A stretch of 39,458 nucleotides of DNA from Bradyrhizobium retamae (GCF_001440415.1 NZ_LLYA01000182.1:1-39458), one strand, 5' to 3'. Numbered from the stretch's first letter, positions 23,779 to 30,710 are shown. The notes: a model not told the origin generated them from the sequence alone. Numbers and translations are program-made.

Positions 23779-23794
23779 TGGATCACCTCCTTTC
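23778..23794 (-). promoter_or_regulatory. Extended 17-nt Shine-Dalgarno sequence of rreB
   Basis: GAAAGGAGGTGATCCAG on the minus strand is complementary to 17 consecutive bases of the 16S rRNA 3' end, and its last G is the first base of the GTG start. Typical sites pair over 4-7 bases. Pairing this long is expected to trap the initiating 30S subunit. Confidence 0.9.
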
Positions 23795-23812
23795 GTTGTT
23801 GATGGAAATCCG

Positions 23813-23841
23813 AATATAAGCGGCGAATCGGCCCCTGTTAA
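23813..23841 (-). promoter_or_regulatory. Promoter of rreB
   Basis: On the minus strand TTAACA and TATATT are separated by 17 bp. Initiation about 7 nt downstream, near 23806, and termination near 23640 would give an RNA of about 165-170 nt, matching the known rreB transcript length. Confidence 0.7.
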
Positions 23842-23937
23842 GGGGGCGGACCTGGTCGAAAGGCCCGCACAGGACATGCGGACAGGGTCGGCGGGGCGGT
23901 TGAGGCCGCCTGCGCATCGTGTTAGGTCAACGCCAGC

Positions 23938-24011
23938 GCGGGTGTAGCTCAATGGTAGAGCAGCAGCCTTCCAAGCTGAATACGAGGGTTCGATTCCCTT
24001 CACCCGCTCCA
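23938..24011 (+). tRNA. tRNA-Gly (TCC)
   Basis: A 74-nt tRNA with acceptor GCGGGTG pairing with CACCCGC, discriminator T and encoded CCA. The D arm is AGCTCAATGGTAGAGC, the anticodon loop CTTCCAA gives TCC, and the T arm contains GGTTCGATTCC. It lies 0.1 kb upstream of the DUF454 gene. Confidence 0.97.
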
Positions 24012-24106
24012 TTTCATTGCTTGCCGCGAACAAGCTGATGCCCAGCCATGGCGTCAGCGGGAAGCGAGCGGTCTTTATTTGAAGAGACAGACGGGCGGCA
24101 GGTCTG

Positions 24107-24481
24107 ATGCGCATCATCTACTTCAGCCTCGGTTGGGTGATGGTTGCGCTCGGCGTGATCGGCCTGGTGATGCCGCTGATGCCGGGGGCGCTTTTCCTGA
24201 TCATTGCAGTGGCGTGTTTTGCGCGCTCGTCGCCGCGGTTCGAGGCATGGCTGCTAGCTCATCCGAAACTTGGCAAACCGCTGCGGGATTGGCGCGCCGC
24301 CGGAGCCATCCCGCGGTCGGCCAAGGCCATGGCTTGCGTGGGAATGACGGTCGGATTTCTTGTGTTCTGGTACAGCGTCGACCCGTCATTACCGCTTGCC
24401 ATAGGTGTGGCGGTCATGTTCCTCGCTTGTGCCGTGTACGTCTTGTCACGCCCGGCAATGGCCGATGAGGGTGGCATCTAG
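24107..24481 (+). CDS. DUF454 (YbaN) family inner-membrane protein
   Basis: A 124-residue protein of the YbaN/DUF454 family. The N-terminal helix begins IIYFSLGWVMVALGVIGLVMPLMPGALFLI (the G.IGL.LP.LP..PF.L family signature), the polar middle has FARSSPRFEAWLLAHPKLGKPLRDWRAAGAIPRSAK, typical of the family, and two further hydrophobic helices end the protein. Function is unknown. No good ribosome-binding site is visible before the ATG at 24107. It is the next gene after tRNA-Gly and is transcribed in the same direction. Confidence 0.87.
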   Translation: MRIIYFSLGWVMVALGVIGLVMPLMPGALFLIIAVACFARSSPRFEAWLLAHPKLGKPLRDWRAAGAIPRSAKAMACVGMTVGFLVFWYSVDPSLPLAIGVAVMFLACAVYVLSRPAMADEGGI

Positions 24482-24535
24482 CGCGTCCCTACTGAAGGAA
24501 CCACGGCAGCGGCCGCTCGCCCTGGCCAGCGGAGC

Positions 24536-24847
24536 CTAAGTGGCTTGCCTGGTCCGTTCCAGGAAGTCTTCGAGGCCGACCGGTACTTCGTCTAGTTCGA
24601 TGCAGCGCTCGCGGAGTTCGTCAGCGATATCACTCGTCACGTCGCGCGACCATCCTTCGCCGACGTTGAAGGCGACGATGCGTACCGGGTTGACGTACTG
24701 GCCTTCGAGCAGTTCGCGGATCAGCGTGGCCCGCCCGGAACTCTCCTCGCTGGTCTCGCGCCATGCCCTTCCAATCCGACCCAGATCGTCGAGCACGAGG
24801 TAGACGTCGCGGTCTCCACCTTCCGGCACGATGGACGGCGTACGCAT
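24536..24847 (-). CDS. Conserved hypothetical protein
   Basis: A 103-residue cytosolic protein of the kind repeatedly seen in Bradyrhizobium and relatives, with DVYLVLDDLGRIGRAWRETSEESSGRATLIRELLEGQYVNPVRIVAFNVGEGWSRDVT split by short charged stretches. It has no signal, membrane segment or named domain. I chose the ATG at 24847 because similarity begins there; the frame is open 41 codons upstream but with no similarity. No strong ribosome-binding site is seen. It lies downstream of rpoH on the same strand, with a strong hairpin between. Confidence 0.65.
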   Translation of the reverse strand: MRTPSIVPEGGDRDVYLVLDDLGRIGRAWRETSEESSGRATLIRELLEGQYVNPVRIVAFNVGEGWSRDVTSDIADELRERCIELDEVPVGLEDFLERTRQAT

Positions 24848-24960
24848 TTGCGAGACTCGAAACAGAAACACCGTGGATTCAAAGCGCGACTTCGTGAGTC
24901 GTTCCTCGATCGATGCGCCTCCGCAACTGGCGGAGGGTGGGGAGACTTTCTTCGCAGGCT

Positions 24961-24989
24961 GGGCGAGCACCGAAGTACGGTGCTCGCCC
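24961..24989 (-). terminator. Hairpin after rpoH
   Basis: GGGCGAGCACCG and CGGTGCTCGCCC pair perfectly over 12 bp around a 5-nt loop, 10 nt after the rpoH stop. No T-run follows on the minus strand, so it could be a terminator or a 3' stabiliser. Confidence 0.55.
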
Positions 24990-24998
24990 CCCTTTGCT

Positions 24999-25937
24999 TT
25001 AAGCCAATTGAATGGCGCCGGAAGTTGGCGGCAGCCTCAGGCGCTCATAATTGGGAAGCGTTCCGCCGAGGCGAGCGCGCAGTGCGCCTCCAATCTTTTG
25101 CAGTGCGCGAACCTCGATCTGGCGGATCCGCTCGCGGGACACGCCGAAGGTGGCGCCAAGCTCCTCCAGGGTTTTCGGCTGTTCGGCCAGGAAGCGTGCT
25201 CCGATGATATGCTGTTCGCGAGGCGTCAGGCCGGCAAGCGCGTCTTTCAGTGCGCTCCTGACCTGGTCGCGGTCTTGTACTTCCGACAACAGGCTTTCGG
25301 GATCCGGCGCCGGATCAACCAGGTAGTCCTGCATTTCCTCGGAACCGTCCTCCCGGGTCTTGGGCAGGTTGAGCGAAATGTCACCGCGCATCCTCCCATT
25401 CATCTCGACGACATCGCGGGAACCGACCCCGAGTTCGTCGGCAATGTATTTGACCTGCTCGGGCGACAGATCGCCGTCCTCGCCTGCGGAAATCCGGCCC
25501 TTCAGCTTTCGCAGTTTGAAGAACAGCTTCTTCTGGGCGGCGGTCGTGCCAATTTTCACCAGCGACCAGGACCTCAGAATGTACTCGTGGACAGTCGCCT
25601 TTATCCACCACATCGCGTAGGTGGAGAGCCGAACACCTTTTTCGGGATTGAACCGCTTCACCGCATGCATCAGGCCCAGATTCGCCTCCGAGATCAGGTC
25701 GGCGATGGGGAGGCCATAGCCGCGATAGCGTAGCGCCAGCTTCGCAGCCAGCCGGAGGTGACTTGTCACCAGGCGATAGGCCGCTTCGCTCTCGCCGTGT
25801 TCGTGCCAGCGGCGCGCGTACATGGCCTCGTCGGCCGCGCTCAGCAGGGGAAACTTTCTGATAGCCGCGAGGTAGCGGGAGAGCCCGCCTTCCGAGTGAA
25901 GCGCGGGTAGGTTCGACAGAACTGACAGGGTGCTCAT
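24999..25937 (-). CDS. rpoH: RNA polymerase heat-shock sigma factor RpoH
   Basis: A 312-residue sigma-32 family factor. Region 2 runs from about residue 50 (LVTSHLRLAAKLALRYRGYGLPIADLISEANLGLMHAVKRFNP; LSTYAMWWIKATVHEYILRSWSLVKIG). The RpoH box QKKLFFKLRK is at about 135-144 and separates it from RpoD. Region 4.2 holds the helix-turn-helix KTLEELGATFGVSRERIRQIEVRALQKIG. It directs transcription of chaperone and protease genes during heat stress. The ATG at 25937 has GAGGAGG 8 nt upstream. That site lies inside a ROSE-type hairpin, so translation should rise with temperature. Bradyrhizobium has several rpoH genes; the ROSE leader and hsp20 neighbours resemble the rpoH1 type, an inference. Confidence 0.9.
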   Translation of the reverse strand: MSTLSVLSNLPALHSEGGLSRYLAAIRKFPLLSAADEAMYARRWHEHGESEAAYRLVTSHLRLAAKLALRYRGYGLPIADLISEANLGLMHAVKRFNPEKGVRLSTYAMWWIKATVHEYILRSWSLVKIGTTAAQKKLFFKLRKLKGRISAGEDGDLSPEQVKYIADELGVGSRDVVEMNGRMRGDISLNLPKTREDGSEEMQDYLVDPAPDPESLLSEVQDRDQVRSALKDALAGLTPREQHIIGARFLAEQPKTLEELGATFGVSRERIRQIEVRALQKIGGALRARLGGTLPNYERLRLPPTSGAIQLA

Positions 25938-25939
25938 AT

Positions 25940-25964
25940 CCAATTCCTCCTCAGAGCAAAGTGG
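25940..25964 (-). promoter_or_regulatory. ROSE-type RNA thermometer of rpoH
   Basis: On the minus strand the arm CCACTTTGCT, loop CTGAGG and arm AGGAATTGG fold back. The conserved UUGCU stretch pairs with AGGA of the ribosome-binding site, with one G bulged, as in ROSE elements. Further upstream small hairpins (GCGCCTGGGCGC, CCGGGCCCGG) extend the leader. At low temperature the site is masked; heat opens it. Confidence 0.75.
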
Positions 25965-26139
25965 GTGCGAGCTACCGAGCATGTGCCGGGCCCGGAAAGG
26001 CGCCCAGGCGCATCAAGCCGGAGCGTTCACAAAATGTCGTTGCTTGCGGATTGTTCCGTTGAAAATTGGCTTGAAAGCCGAAGGCGGTCAGCGGCGTGCC
26101 GGTGCAGGCCCCTGGCTGCCTCTACCGGCCCATGACGCC

Positions 26140-26895
26140 TTACGCCGCGACGGCTTGAGCCGCTTGTGCCGGCGCCGGCGCGGCGCTCTCCACCACAGCG
26201 TTGCCGCGCTCGAGGGCCAGGAGGGCAAGCTCGACCTCGTGAAGGCGCGAGGGCCGGCCATTCTCCGGCTTGCCTTCGTTGGTCGCCTGGTCGATCAAAT
26301 ATTCGGTCCAGGCCCAGTCGATCAGGATCGAGCGTTTCGCATCCAGCGACAAGCTCGGATCGCACACCACCGCCATGGGCCAACCCCAGCCTTCCTCGCC
26401 CCGGCGATCCTGCCGTGCTTCCGCACCGGCAACGGCCTTGTCATAGCTCTCCCGAAGGGAACCGAGTCCAAGGCGTTCGAGGGTCTCATCGGAGAAGGCG
26501 TGCTTCATCTTGCGCGACACCGATTGCCGCTGGTTTCCGTTGTGCTCCTCGGTCGCCTCGACGACATACGGAAGTCTCTGCCGCTCGGCGTAGCGGATCG
26601 CCGACCTGAGCGTCGGGAAGCTGAGCTCGACAGTCGCGAGCGGGTCATCATCCCCGGTCCATCCCATCAGGGGTTCGACATAGGGGGCGCTGCGGCGCTC
26701 GAAGGTGAGCCGCCAGCTCTTGGTGCCGGCCTTTCCCGAGGTCATTGCCGATCGTGCGGGCCGACAGATGCGCGCTACCGTCTCCCTCGGGAAGGTGGAC
26801 GGGGTCAAGCGCCGATCCGGCGTATGATTGTCGTTCGCGGCGAATGCCGCTTCTGATGTCGTCGTTTTCAGTCCGTCAATTCTACCCCTCTCCAT
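26140..26895 (-). CDS. NDUFS4-like (ETC complex I subunit region) protein with C-terminal extension
   Basis: A 251-residue protein. Residues of about 37-115 match the complex I accessory-subunit fold (NDUFS4/NDUS4): ARICRPARSAMTSGKAGTKSWRLTFERRSAPYVEPLMGWTGDDDPLATVELSFPTLRSAIRYAERQ in pieces, the classic W.L.F....P...PLMGW pattern. The next 130 residues are an unfamiliar extension (FSDETLERLGLGSLRESYDKA; DPSLSLDAKRSILIDWAWTEYLIDQATNEG) ending in an Ala/Pro tail. A genuine alphaproteobacterial NDUFS4 subunit is about 100-200 residues and lies elsewhere. This paralogue within a heat-shock locus may not be part of complex I. GGGAGGG lies 5 nt before the ATG at 26895. Confidence 0.75.
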   Translation of the reverse strand: MERGRIDGLKTTTSEAAFAANDNHTPDRRLTPSTFPRETVARICRPARSAMTSGKAGTKSWRLTFERRSAPYVEPLMGWTGDDDPLATVELSFPTLRSAIRYAERQRLPYVVEATEEHNGNQRQSVSRKMKHAFSDETLERLGLGSLRESYDKAVAGAEARQDRRGEEGWGWPMAVVCDPSLSLDAKRSILIDWAWTEYLIDQATNEGKPENGRPSRLHEVELALLALERGNAVVESAAPAPAQAAQAVAA

Positions 26896-26997
26896 TTTGT
26901 CCCTCCCATTTCTGGCGAAGGAAGACCGCTCGCGGCTTGGCATCTATCAAGCTGCCCATGCTTCATCGATCCGTCCCGCGACCAAATCGACAGCCGG

Positions 26998-27240
26998 TCA
27001 GGAGGAACACCCCCTGCAGATATCCGGGACAATTTCCTCGGCTTGGAAGGGCGGGATCACCACGGTGGTTGCCCCGGTGGACCTTGTATTCCGGCCGGAC
27101 ACCGGCCGCTTCGGCGCTTCCGTCTGAACCGCGGCATTCGCGCTGCCAGGCTGCTTCGGCTTTTTCCGCTGCGCATCGGCCGTTCCGGTTGCGCTGAACA
27201 GCACGGCGAATACGACGAAAGCTGCGAGCAGACCGCGCAT
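26998..27240 (-). CDS. Small secreted protein
   Basis: An 80-residue protein with a signal sequence (MRGLLAAFVVFAVLFSATGTADA) followed by a Lys/Pro-rich linker and the end PFQAEEIVPDICRGCSS, with two cysteines three residues apart. I do not recognise the family. AGGGGAAG precedes the ATG by a few bases. Its start is only 10 nt after the stop of the ROSE-controlled 45-residue gene on the same strand, so the two are probably one transcript and this protein may be heat-induced too. Confidence 0.65.
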   Translation of the reverse strand: MRGLLAAFVVFAVLFSATGTADAQRKKPKQPGSANAAVQTEAPKRPVSGRNTRSTGATTVVIPPFQAEEIVPDICRGCSS

Positions 27241-27250
27241 CGTTCTTCCC

Positions 27251-27388
27251 CTAGCGCTTGCGAGGAGAGAGCCTGACGCGCCAGTTCCTGGATGCCGCCG
27301 CGATCCGATCGGCCAGTCGTTCCAGCCGACGGACGATTGCGGTGCTCCAACCCAGCACCGAGCGGGCGTGATCTGTCATCTTCTTCAT
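27251..27388 (-). CDS. ROSE-controlled 45-residue basic microprotein
   Basis: A 45-residue protein with eleven Arg and three Lys (start MKKMTDHARSVLGWSTAIV, end WRVRLSPRKR) and a helical middle RRLERLADRIAAASRNW that would be amphipathic. No family is recognised. AGGAGG lies 8 nt before the ATG at 27388, within a hairpin of the same geometry and almost the same sequence as the one before the hsp20 gene at 27804. A promoter-like CTTGAC-N16-CTAAAT pair precedes the leader. Conservation of an RNA thermometer before such a short frame strongly suggests a real, heat-regulated product. It lies divergent from hsp20 and 10 nt upstream of the small secreted protein gene. Confidence 0.7.
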   Translation of the reverse strand: MKKMTDHARSVLGWSTAIVRRLERLADRIAAASRNWRVRLSPRKR

Positions 27389-27390
27389 AA

Positions 27391-27415
27391 CCACATCCTC
27401 CTGAAAGCAACGTGG
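27391..27415 (-). promoter_or_regulatory. ROSE-type RNA thermometer of the 45-residue gene
   Basis: On the minus strand the arm CCACGTTGCT, loop TTCAGG and arm AGGATGTGG form the ROSE hairpin that masks the ribosome-binding site, with a bulged G in UUGCU. The 3' arm is identical to that of the hsp20 hairpin at 27777-27801. The leader between the promoter and this hairpin (about 27416-27476) contains another stem, CCTGCC...GGCAGG. Confidence 0.75.
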
Positions 27416-27482
27416 ACACCCGAGCGCCCTCTCCATGGGGGATCCGCCGCGGCCAATCCTGCCCAGGCCTTGGCGGCAGGCG

Positions 27483-27510
27483 ATTTAGGGAAGCGCCATG
27501 CGAGGTCAAG
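27483..27510 (-). promoter_or_regulatory. Promoter of the 45-residue gene, heat-shock-like
   Basis: On the minus strand CTTGAC (27505-27510) and CTAAAT (27483-27488) are spaced by 16 bp. The CTTGA core is shared by RpoD- and RpoH-type promoters of alphaproteobacteria, so which factor reads it is not decided. Confidence 0.5.
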
Positions 27511-27668
27511 AGGTGCGACGCTCGGACGCGGCGGCGCGCGGGCGATGGTTGCGCAGTAGCGAGCGTCGTTTGAGACTGCCGTTACGACGGTGGCGGCTGA
27601 TGCCGCATGTCGCCTTTCGAAGATCGGCCCAGCCGGTGAAAAAATGAAACGCGCGCGCCGGTTGTGCC

Positions 27669-27696
27669 CTTGAAAGCAAACCGAACCCTTCTAGTT
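27669..27696 (+). promoter_or_regulatory. Heat-shock-like promoter of hsp20
   Basis: CTTGAA (27669-27674) and CTAGTT (27691-27696) are spaced by 16 bp, resembling RpoH-type promoters (CTTGAA for the upstream box). The start would be near 27703 and the leader about 100 nt. The mirrored promoter of the 45-residue gene stands about 160 bp away; 27511-27668 shows no gene. Confidence 0.5.
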
Positions 27697-27803
27697 CTTG
27701 TGGTGCCACAGGTGTGGCGCCGGATGCCGTGAGGGTCCGGCCAAGGCCGCCGGGAATGTCCCGGCGTAGCTCCTATCCATGTTGCTCAAAGGAGGATGTG
27801 GTT
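27697..27803 (+). promoter_or_regulatory. ROSE RNA thermometer leader of hsp20
   Basis: The leader has successive stems (GGTGCCACAGGTGTGGCGCC region; GCCGGAT...GTCCGGC; CGCCGGGAATGTCCCGGCG) and a final hairpin at 27777-27801: arm CCATGTTGCT, loop CAAAGG, arm AGGATGTGG. The UUGCU-AGGA pairing with a bulged G is the ROSE hallmark. It blocks the ribosome-binding site at normal temperature and melts on heat shock. Confidence 0.85.
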
Positions 27804-28271
27804 ATGAGAACCTACGATCTATCCCCGTTCTGGCGTTCGAGCGTCGGGTTCGATCACTTGTTCGACCTCGTCAACAATACGATGAACGACAGCGACACTT
27901 ATCCGCTGTATGACATCGAGCGTAGCGGCGAGGACCAGTACCAGATTTCGCTGGCGCTGGCCGGTTTCAGCCCGGAAGAGATCACCATCACCGCAGAGCA
28001 ATCGACGCTCACGGTTGAGGGCCGCAAGGCCAACAAGGGTGTTCACGACTACCTGTACCAGGGAATCTCGATGCGGCCGTTCCGCCGCGCATTCAACTTG
28101 GCGGACTATGTCCAGGTGAAGGACGCGACCTTTGAGAACGGTATGCTGAAGATCGCACTGGTTCGGGAAGTGCCGGAGGTGATGAAGCCGCGTCGCATCG
28201 CGATCGAAACCGCCGGCAGCGACAACCAGCAAATCGAAAACCAGCAAACCGAACAGAAGCAGGCGGCCTAA
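27804..28271 (+). CDS. Hsp20 family small heat-shock protein (IbpA-like, class A)
   Basis: A 155-residue alpha-crystallin chaperone. After an N-terminal arm with FWRSSVGFDHLFDLVNN comes the alpha-crystallin domain (YDIERSGEDQYQISLALAGFSPEEITITAEQ to ENGMLKIALVREVP), with FRRAFNLADYV and the C-terminal I-x-I type motif RRIAIE at about 132-137, then a Gln-rich tail. This composition matches the class A (IbpA/B-like) group in Bradyrhizobium. It binds unfolding proteins and prevents aggregation. Translation from the ATG at 27804 (AGGAGG 8 nt upstream) is controlled by the ROSE leader. A second hsp20 follows 98 nt downstream. Confidence 0.93.
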   Translation: MRTYDLSPFWRSSVGFDHLFDLVNNTMNDSDTYPLYDIERSGEDQYQISLALAGFSPEEITITAEQSTLTVEGRKANKGVHDYLYQGISMRPFRRAFNLADYVQVKDATFENGMLKIALVREVPEVMKPRRIAIETAGSDNQQIENQQTEQKQAA

Positions 28272-28303
28272 CGGAGGCCCGTCAAGGCTGTCGAACCACC
28301 TGT

Positions 28304-28320
28304 GCGCGGCTCGGCCGCGC
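28304..28320 (+). other. Intercistronic hairpin between the two hsp20 genes
   Basis: GCGCGGC and GCCGCGC form a 7-bp stem around TCG in the 98-bp gap. It may protect or process the dicistronic message; no T-run follows, so it is unlikely to be a full terminator. Confidence 0.35.
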
Positions 28321-28369
28321 GCGGGTGATCTCTGTCCACTGAACATGAAGAACAGAAAGGAGGACAAGT

Positions 28370-28855
28370 ATGGCACTACGCGATCTCATTCCGTGGAACG
28401 ACGGCTCTCGTGATCTGAGCCTGCACCGCAATGAGCCCAATCCGTTCCTCGCGCTTCATCGCGAGATGAATCGGCTGTTCGACGATGCGTTCCGCTCGTT
28501 CGACGTCGCTCCGTTCAGCTCCCATGCGATGGGTTGGCCGAACGTCGAGGTCAGCGAGACCGAGAAGGAAGTCAAAGTGATTGCTGAACTTCCCGGTCTA
28601 GAAGAGAAGGACGTCAACGTCGAACTCAGGGACGGTATGTTGACCATCAGCGGTGAGAAGAAGAGCGAGACCGAAGACAAGGAGCGTCGCTTCAGCGAGC
28701 GCTACTACGGGCGCTTCGAACGTTCTGTCCCGGTCGATGATGTCGATCAGGACAATGTCGTGGCCTCGTTCAAGAATGGCGTTCTCACCGTGACGCTGCC
28801 GAGGTTACCGACCGCGCAGCAGAAGGTGAAACGGATCGCCATCAACGGCAAGTAA
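28370..28855 (+). CDS. Hsp20 family small heat-shock protein (class C type)
   Basis: A 161-residue alpha-crystallin chaperone. The N-terminal arm PFLALHREMNRLFDDAFRSF leads to the alpha-crystallin domain (PNVEVSETEKEVKVIAELPGLEEKDVNVELRDGMLTISGEK; RFSERYYGRFERSVPVDDVDQDNVVASFKNGVLTVTLPR), and the C-terminal RIAING holds the I-x-I type motif. It resembles the class C sHsps that can co-assemble or act separately from class A. AAAGGAGG lies 7 nt before the ATG. It has no ROSE hairpin, so control comes from transcription or coupling to the upstream gene. Confidence 0.92.
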   Translation: MALRDLIPWNDGSRDLSLHRNEPNPFLALHREMNRLFDDAFRSFDVAPFSSHAMGWPNVEVSETEKEVKVIAELPGLEEKDVNVELRDGMLTISGEKKSETEDKERRFSERYYGRFERSVPVDDVDQDNVVASFKNGVLTVTLPRLPTAQQKVKRIAINGK

Positions 28856-29013
28856 CCGCGGGAGGCAGGCGGGAGCCTCGCGCTCTCGCCCGCGCCGAGG
28901 ATGCTGCTAATCAACCAACAACAGGTCAGTCGAAATCGCACCGGACTGGTTACGGGTCGGCTGATCTGTCGAAAGAGAGTGAATTGAAAGAGTCCAATGT
29001 AAGGAGTGCAACC

Positions 29014-29376
29014 ATGAACACCGTCTGGAAAAAGGACATGATCGCCGATGTGGTCAACCTCGTGATCGGCCTGGGCTTGTTCGTGTCGCCGTGGGCCTTG
29101 GGGTTCGCCGCTGAAAGTCCCACGAACTGGAATGCCTGGCTGAGTGGCATCCTGATCGCTGCGCTTGCGGTAGCAGCGCTGGCGGTATTCGCAGAATGGC
29201 AGGAGTGGCTAACGCTTGCCGCCGGTGTTTGGGTGGCCCTGTCGCCGTGGGTGGTGCAATTCTCGGCCAACCAGACCACCACGACACTTCACGTCATCGC
29301 CGGGATCGTGGTGGCGGCCGTTGCGGCTCTGCGACTCTGGTATCTGCACCAGAGTCCTCCCCGCGTGACGGTCTGA
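29014..29376 (+). CDS. SPW repeat membrane protein
   Basis: A 120-residue integral membrane protein of the SPW-repeat family, with two copies of the Ser-Pro-Trp motif (VSPWALGF and LSPWVVQF) and about four hydrophobic helices. Function is unknown. The ATG at 29014 has AAGGAG 8 nt before it; a start 10 codons upstream is possible but lacks such a site. It follows the hsp20 pair by 158 bp on the same strand and precedes a strong terminator, so it may be the last gene of a heat-shock unit. Confidence 0.85.
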   Translation: MNTVWKKDMIADVVNLVIGLGLFVSPWALGFAAESPTNWNAWLSGILIAALAVAALAVFAEWQEWLTLAAGVWVALSPWVVQFSANQTTTTLHVIAGIVVAAVAALRLWYLHQSPPRVTV

Positions 29377-29382
29377 TGCTTG

Positions 29383-29417
29383 GCGAGGGAGGCCGCTGCC
29401 GGCCTCCCTCGCTTTTT
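29383..29417 (+). terminator. Rho-independent terminator after SPW gene
   Basis: GCGAGGGAGGCC pairs perfectly with GGCCTCCCTCGC (12 bp, 6-nt loop) and five T follow. It closes the plus-strand heat-shock unit. The gap up to 29579 has no gene. Confidence 0.92.
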
Positions 29418-29579
29418 CTAAGACGGGCGTCAGTTTGCTTGCGGATCGAGGGTGAACTCGCGCGATCCGTATTTCCCTGCCTCGCACTGAGACCAATTGC
29501 TTCCAGTGAGGCACCCGCAAGCCGTCGCCGGCAGTCATGAACGATTGCTCATGACAGCCGGCCGCGGCCGGCGCCGTAC

Positions 29580-30710
29580 TCAATTGTCCTTGCGCGCAAC
29601 CGTCAGAGAGGCGTCGGAGCCGTGCCCATTGGCCGTTGCCGAAAGTGCGGCCATGGCCGAGAGTTCGGGTTGCGGCGCGGTGTGCTGGCGCAGCATCTTC
29701 TGATAGATCTTGACGTAGTCCGCTGCCATCCGCGCAGCGGAGAACCGCTCCTCGAAGCGGGCGCGGATCGCTTTGCGGTCCAGCGCCAGCAACCCTGGAA
29801 CCGCGCGCACCGCCTCATCGACGTCGGAGACGATCCGGCCGGTCAGCCCATCCTCGACGATTTCCGGCACCGACCCGCAACGGAATGCCAGCACCGGCGT
29901 ACCGCATGCCATCGCCTCGATCATCACCAGGCCGAAGGGTTCGGGCCAGTCGATCGGGAACAGCAGCCCGGCGGCCTGGCCGAGGAATTCACCTTTGGCG
30001 TTGTCATTGATCTCGCCGATGAACTCGATCCCGCCGCCGTCGAGCATCGGTGCAATGACGTCGCGGAAATACGCGTCGTCCGCCTTGTCGACTTTGGCTG
30101 CGATCTTGAGCGGAAGACCCGCCGCGCGGGCGATTGCGATGGCGCGGTCAGGCCGTTTCTCGGGCGAGATGCGGCCGAGGAAAGCCAAATAGCCGCCGTG
30201 CCGGTCGAGGCTGGGCGTGTGCAGGCCGATCGGCAGCCCGTGATAGACGGTGCCGACGAAGTTTACGCCCGGGAGCGGCGCCCGTTGGGCGTTCGATATC
30301 GAGACCAGCGGCATGTCGGAGAAGCGCCGGTAGAACGGCATGTGGTCGGCGAGGTCCTGCCTGCCGTGAAGGGTCGTCAATGTCCGGCCGCGCTCGGACC
30401 GGAACAGCGGGAAATGCAAATAATCGACGTGGAAGTGTAGAACGTCGAACTCGTCGGCGCGCTCGCGCACCTTGTCGAGCATGATCATGTGGTGGGGCAG
30501 GGCATCGCGGACGTCGGGATCGAGGCGCAGGGCGCGGGAGGTGCAGGGAACGAGCTCGGCGGACGTGATGGAGTCCTCGCTCGCAAACAGCGTCACTTGA
30601 TGCCCCTGCCGGACCAGCTCCTCGGTCAGGTAGGCAACGACCCGCTCGGTCCCGCCATAGAGCCGCGGTGGCACGCTCTCGAACAGCGGGGCGATTTGCG
30701 CAATCCTCAT
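29580..30710 (-). CDS. Glycosyltransferase family 4 protein
   Basis: A 376-residue GT-B fold glycosyltransferase. The N-terminal half starts IAQIAPLFESVPPRLYGGTERVVAYLTEEL with the acceptor-side GGTER loop; the C-terminal donor half has FLGRISPEKRPDRAIAIARAA and the EX7E-type motif around FGLVMIEAMACGTPVLAFRCGSVPEIVEDGLTG. It transfers a sugar from a nucleotide donor. The YGGTERV variety is common near stress and capsule genes in rhizobia; the acceptor is unknown. GGAGAG lies 6 nt before the ATG at 30710. No sugar-pathway gene adjoins it. Confidence 0.9.
   Translation of the reverse strand: MRIAQIAPLFESVPPRLYGGTERVVAYLTEELVRQGHQVTLFASEDSITSAELVPCTSRALRLDPDVRDALPHHMIMLDKVRERADEFDVLHFHVDYLHFPLFRSERGRTLTTLHGRQDLADHMPFYRRFSDMPLVSISNAQRAPLPGVNFVGTVYHGLPIGLHTPSLDRHGGYLAFLGRISPEKRPDRAIAIARAAGLPLKIAAKVDKADDAYFRDVIAPMLDGGGIEFIGEINDNAKGEFLGQAAGLLFPIDWPEPFGLVMIEAMACGTPVLAFRCGSVPEIVEDGLTGRIVSDVDEAVRAVPGLLALDRKAIRARFEERFSAARMAADYVKIYQKMLRQHTAPQPELSAMAALSATANGHGSDASLTVARKDN

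Noticed and set aside
23778..23794. A 17-base exact match to the 3' end of 16S rRNA on the plus strand
   Set aside because: No other rRNA sequence surrounds it. It is the complement of the extended ribosome-binding site of rreB, so it is not an rRNA gene fragment.
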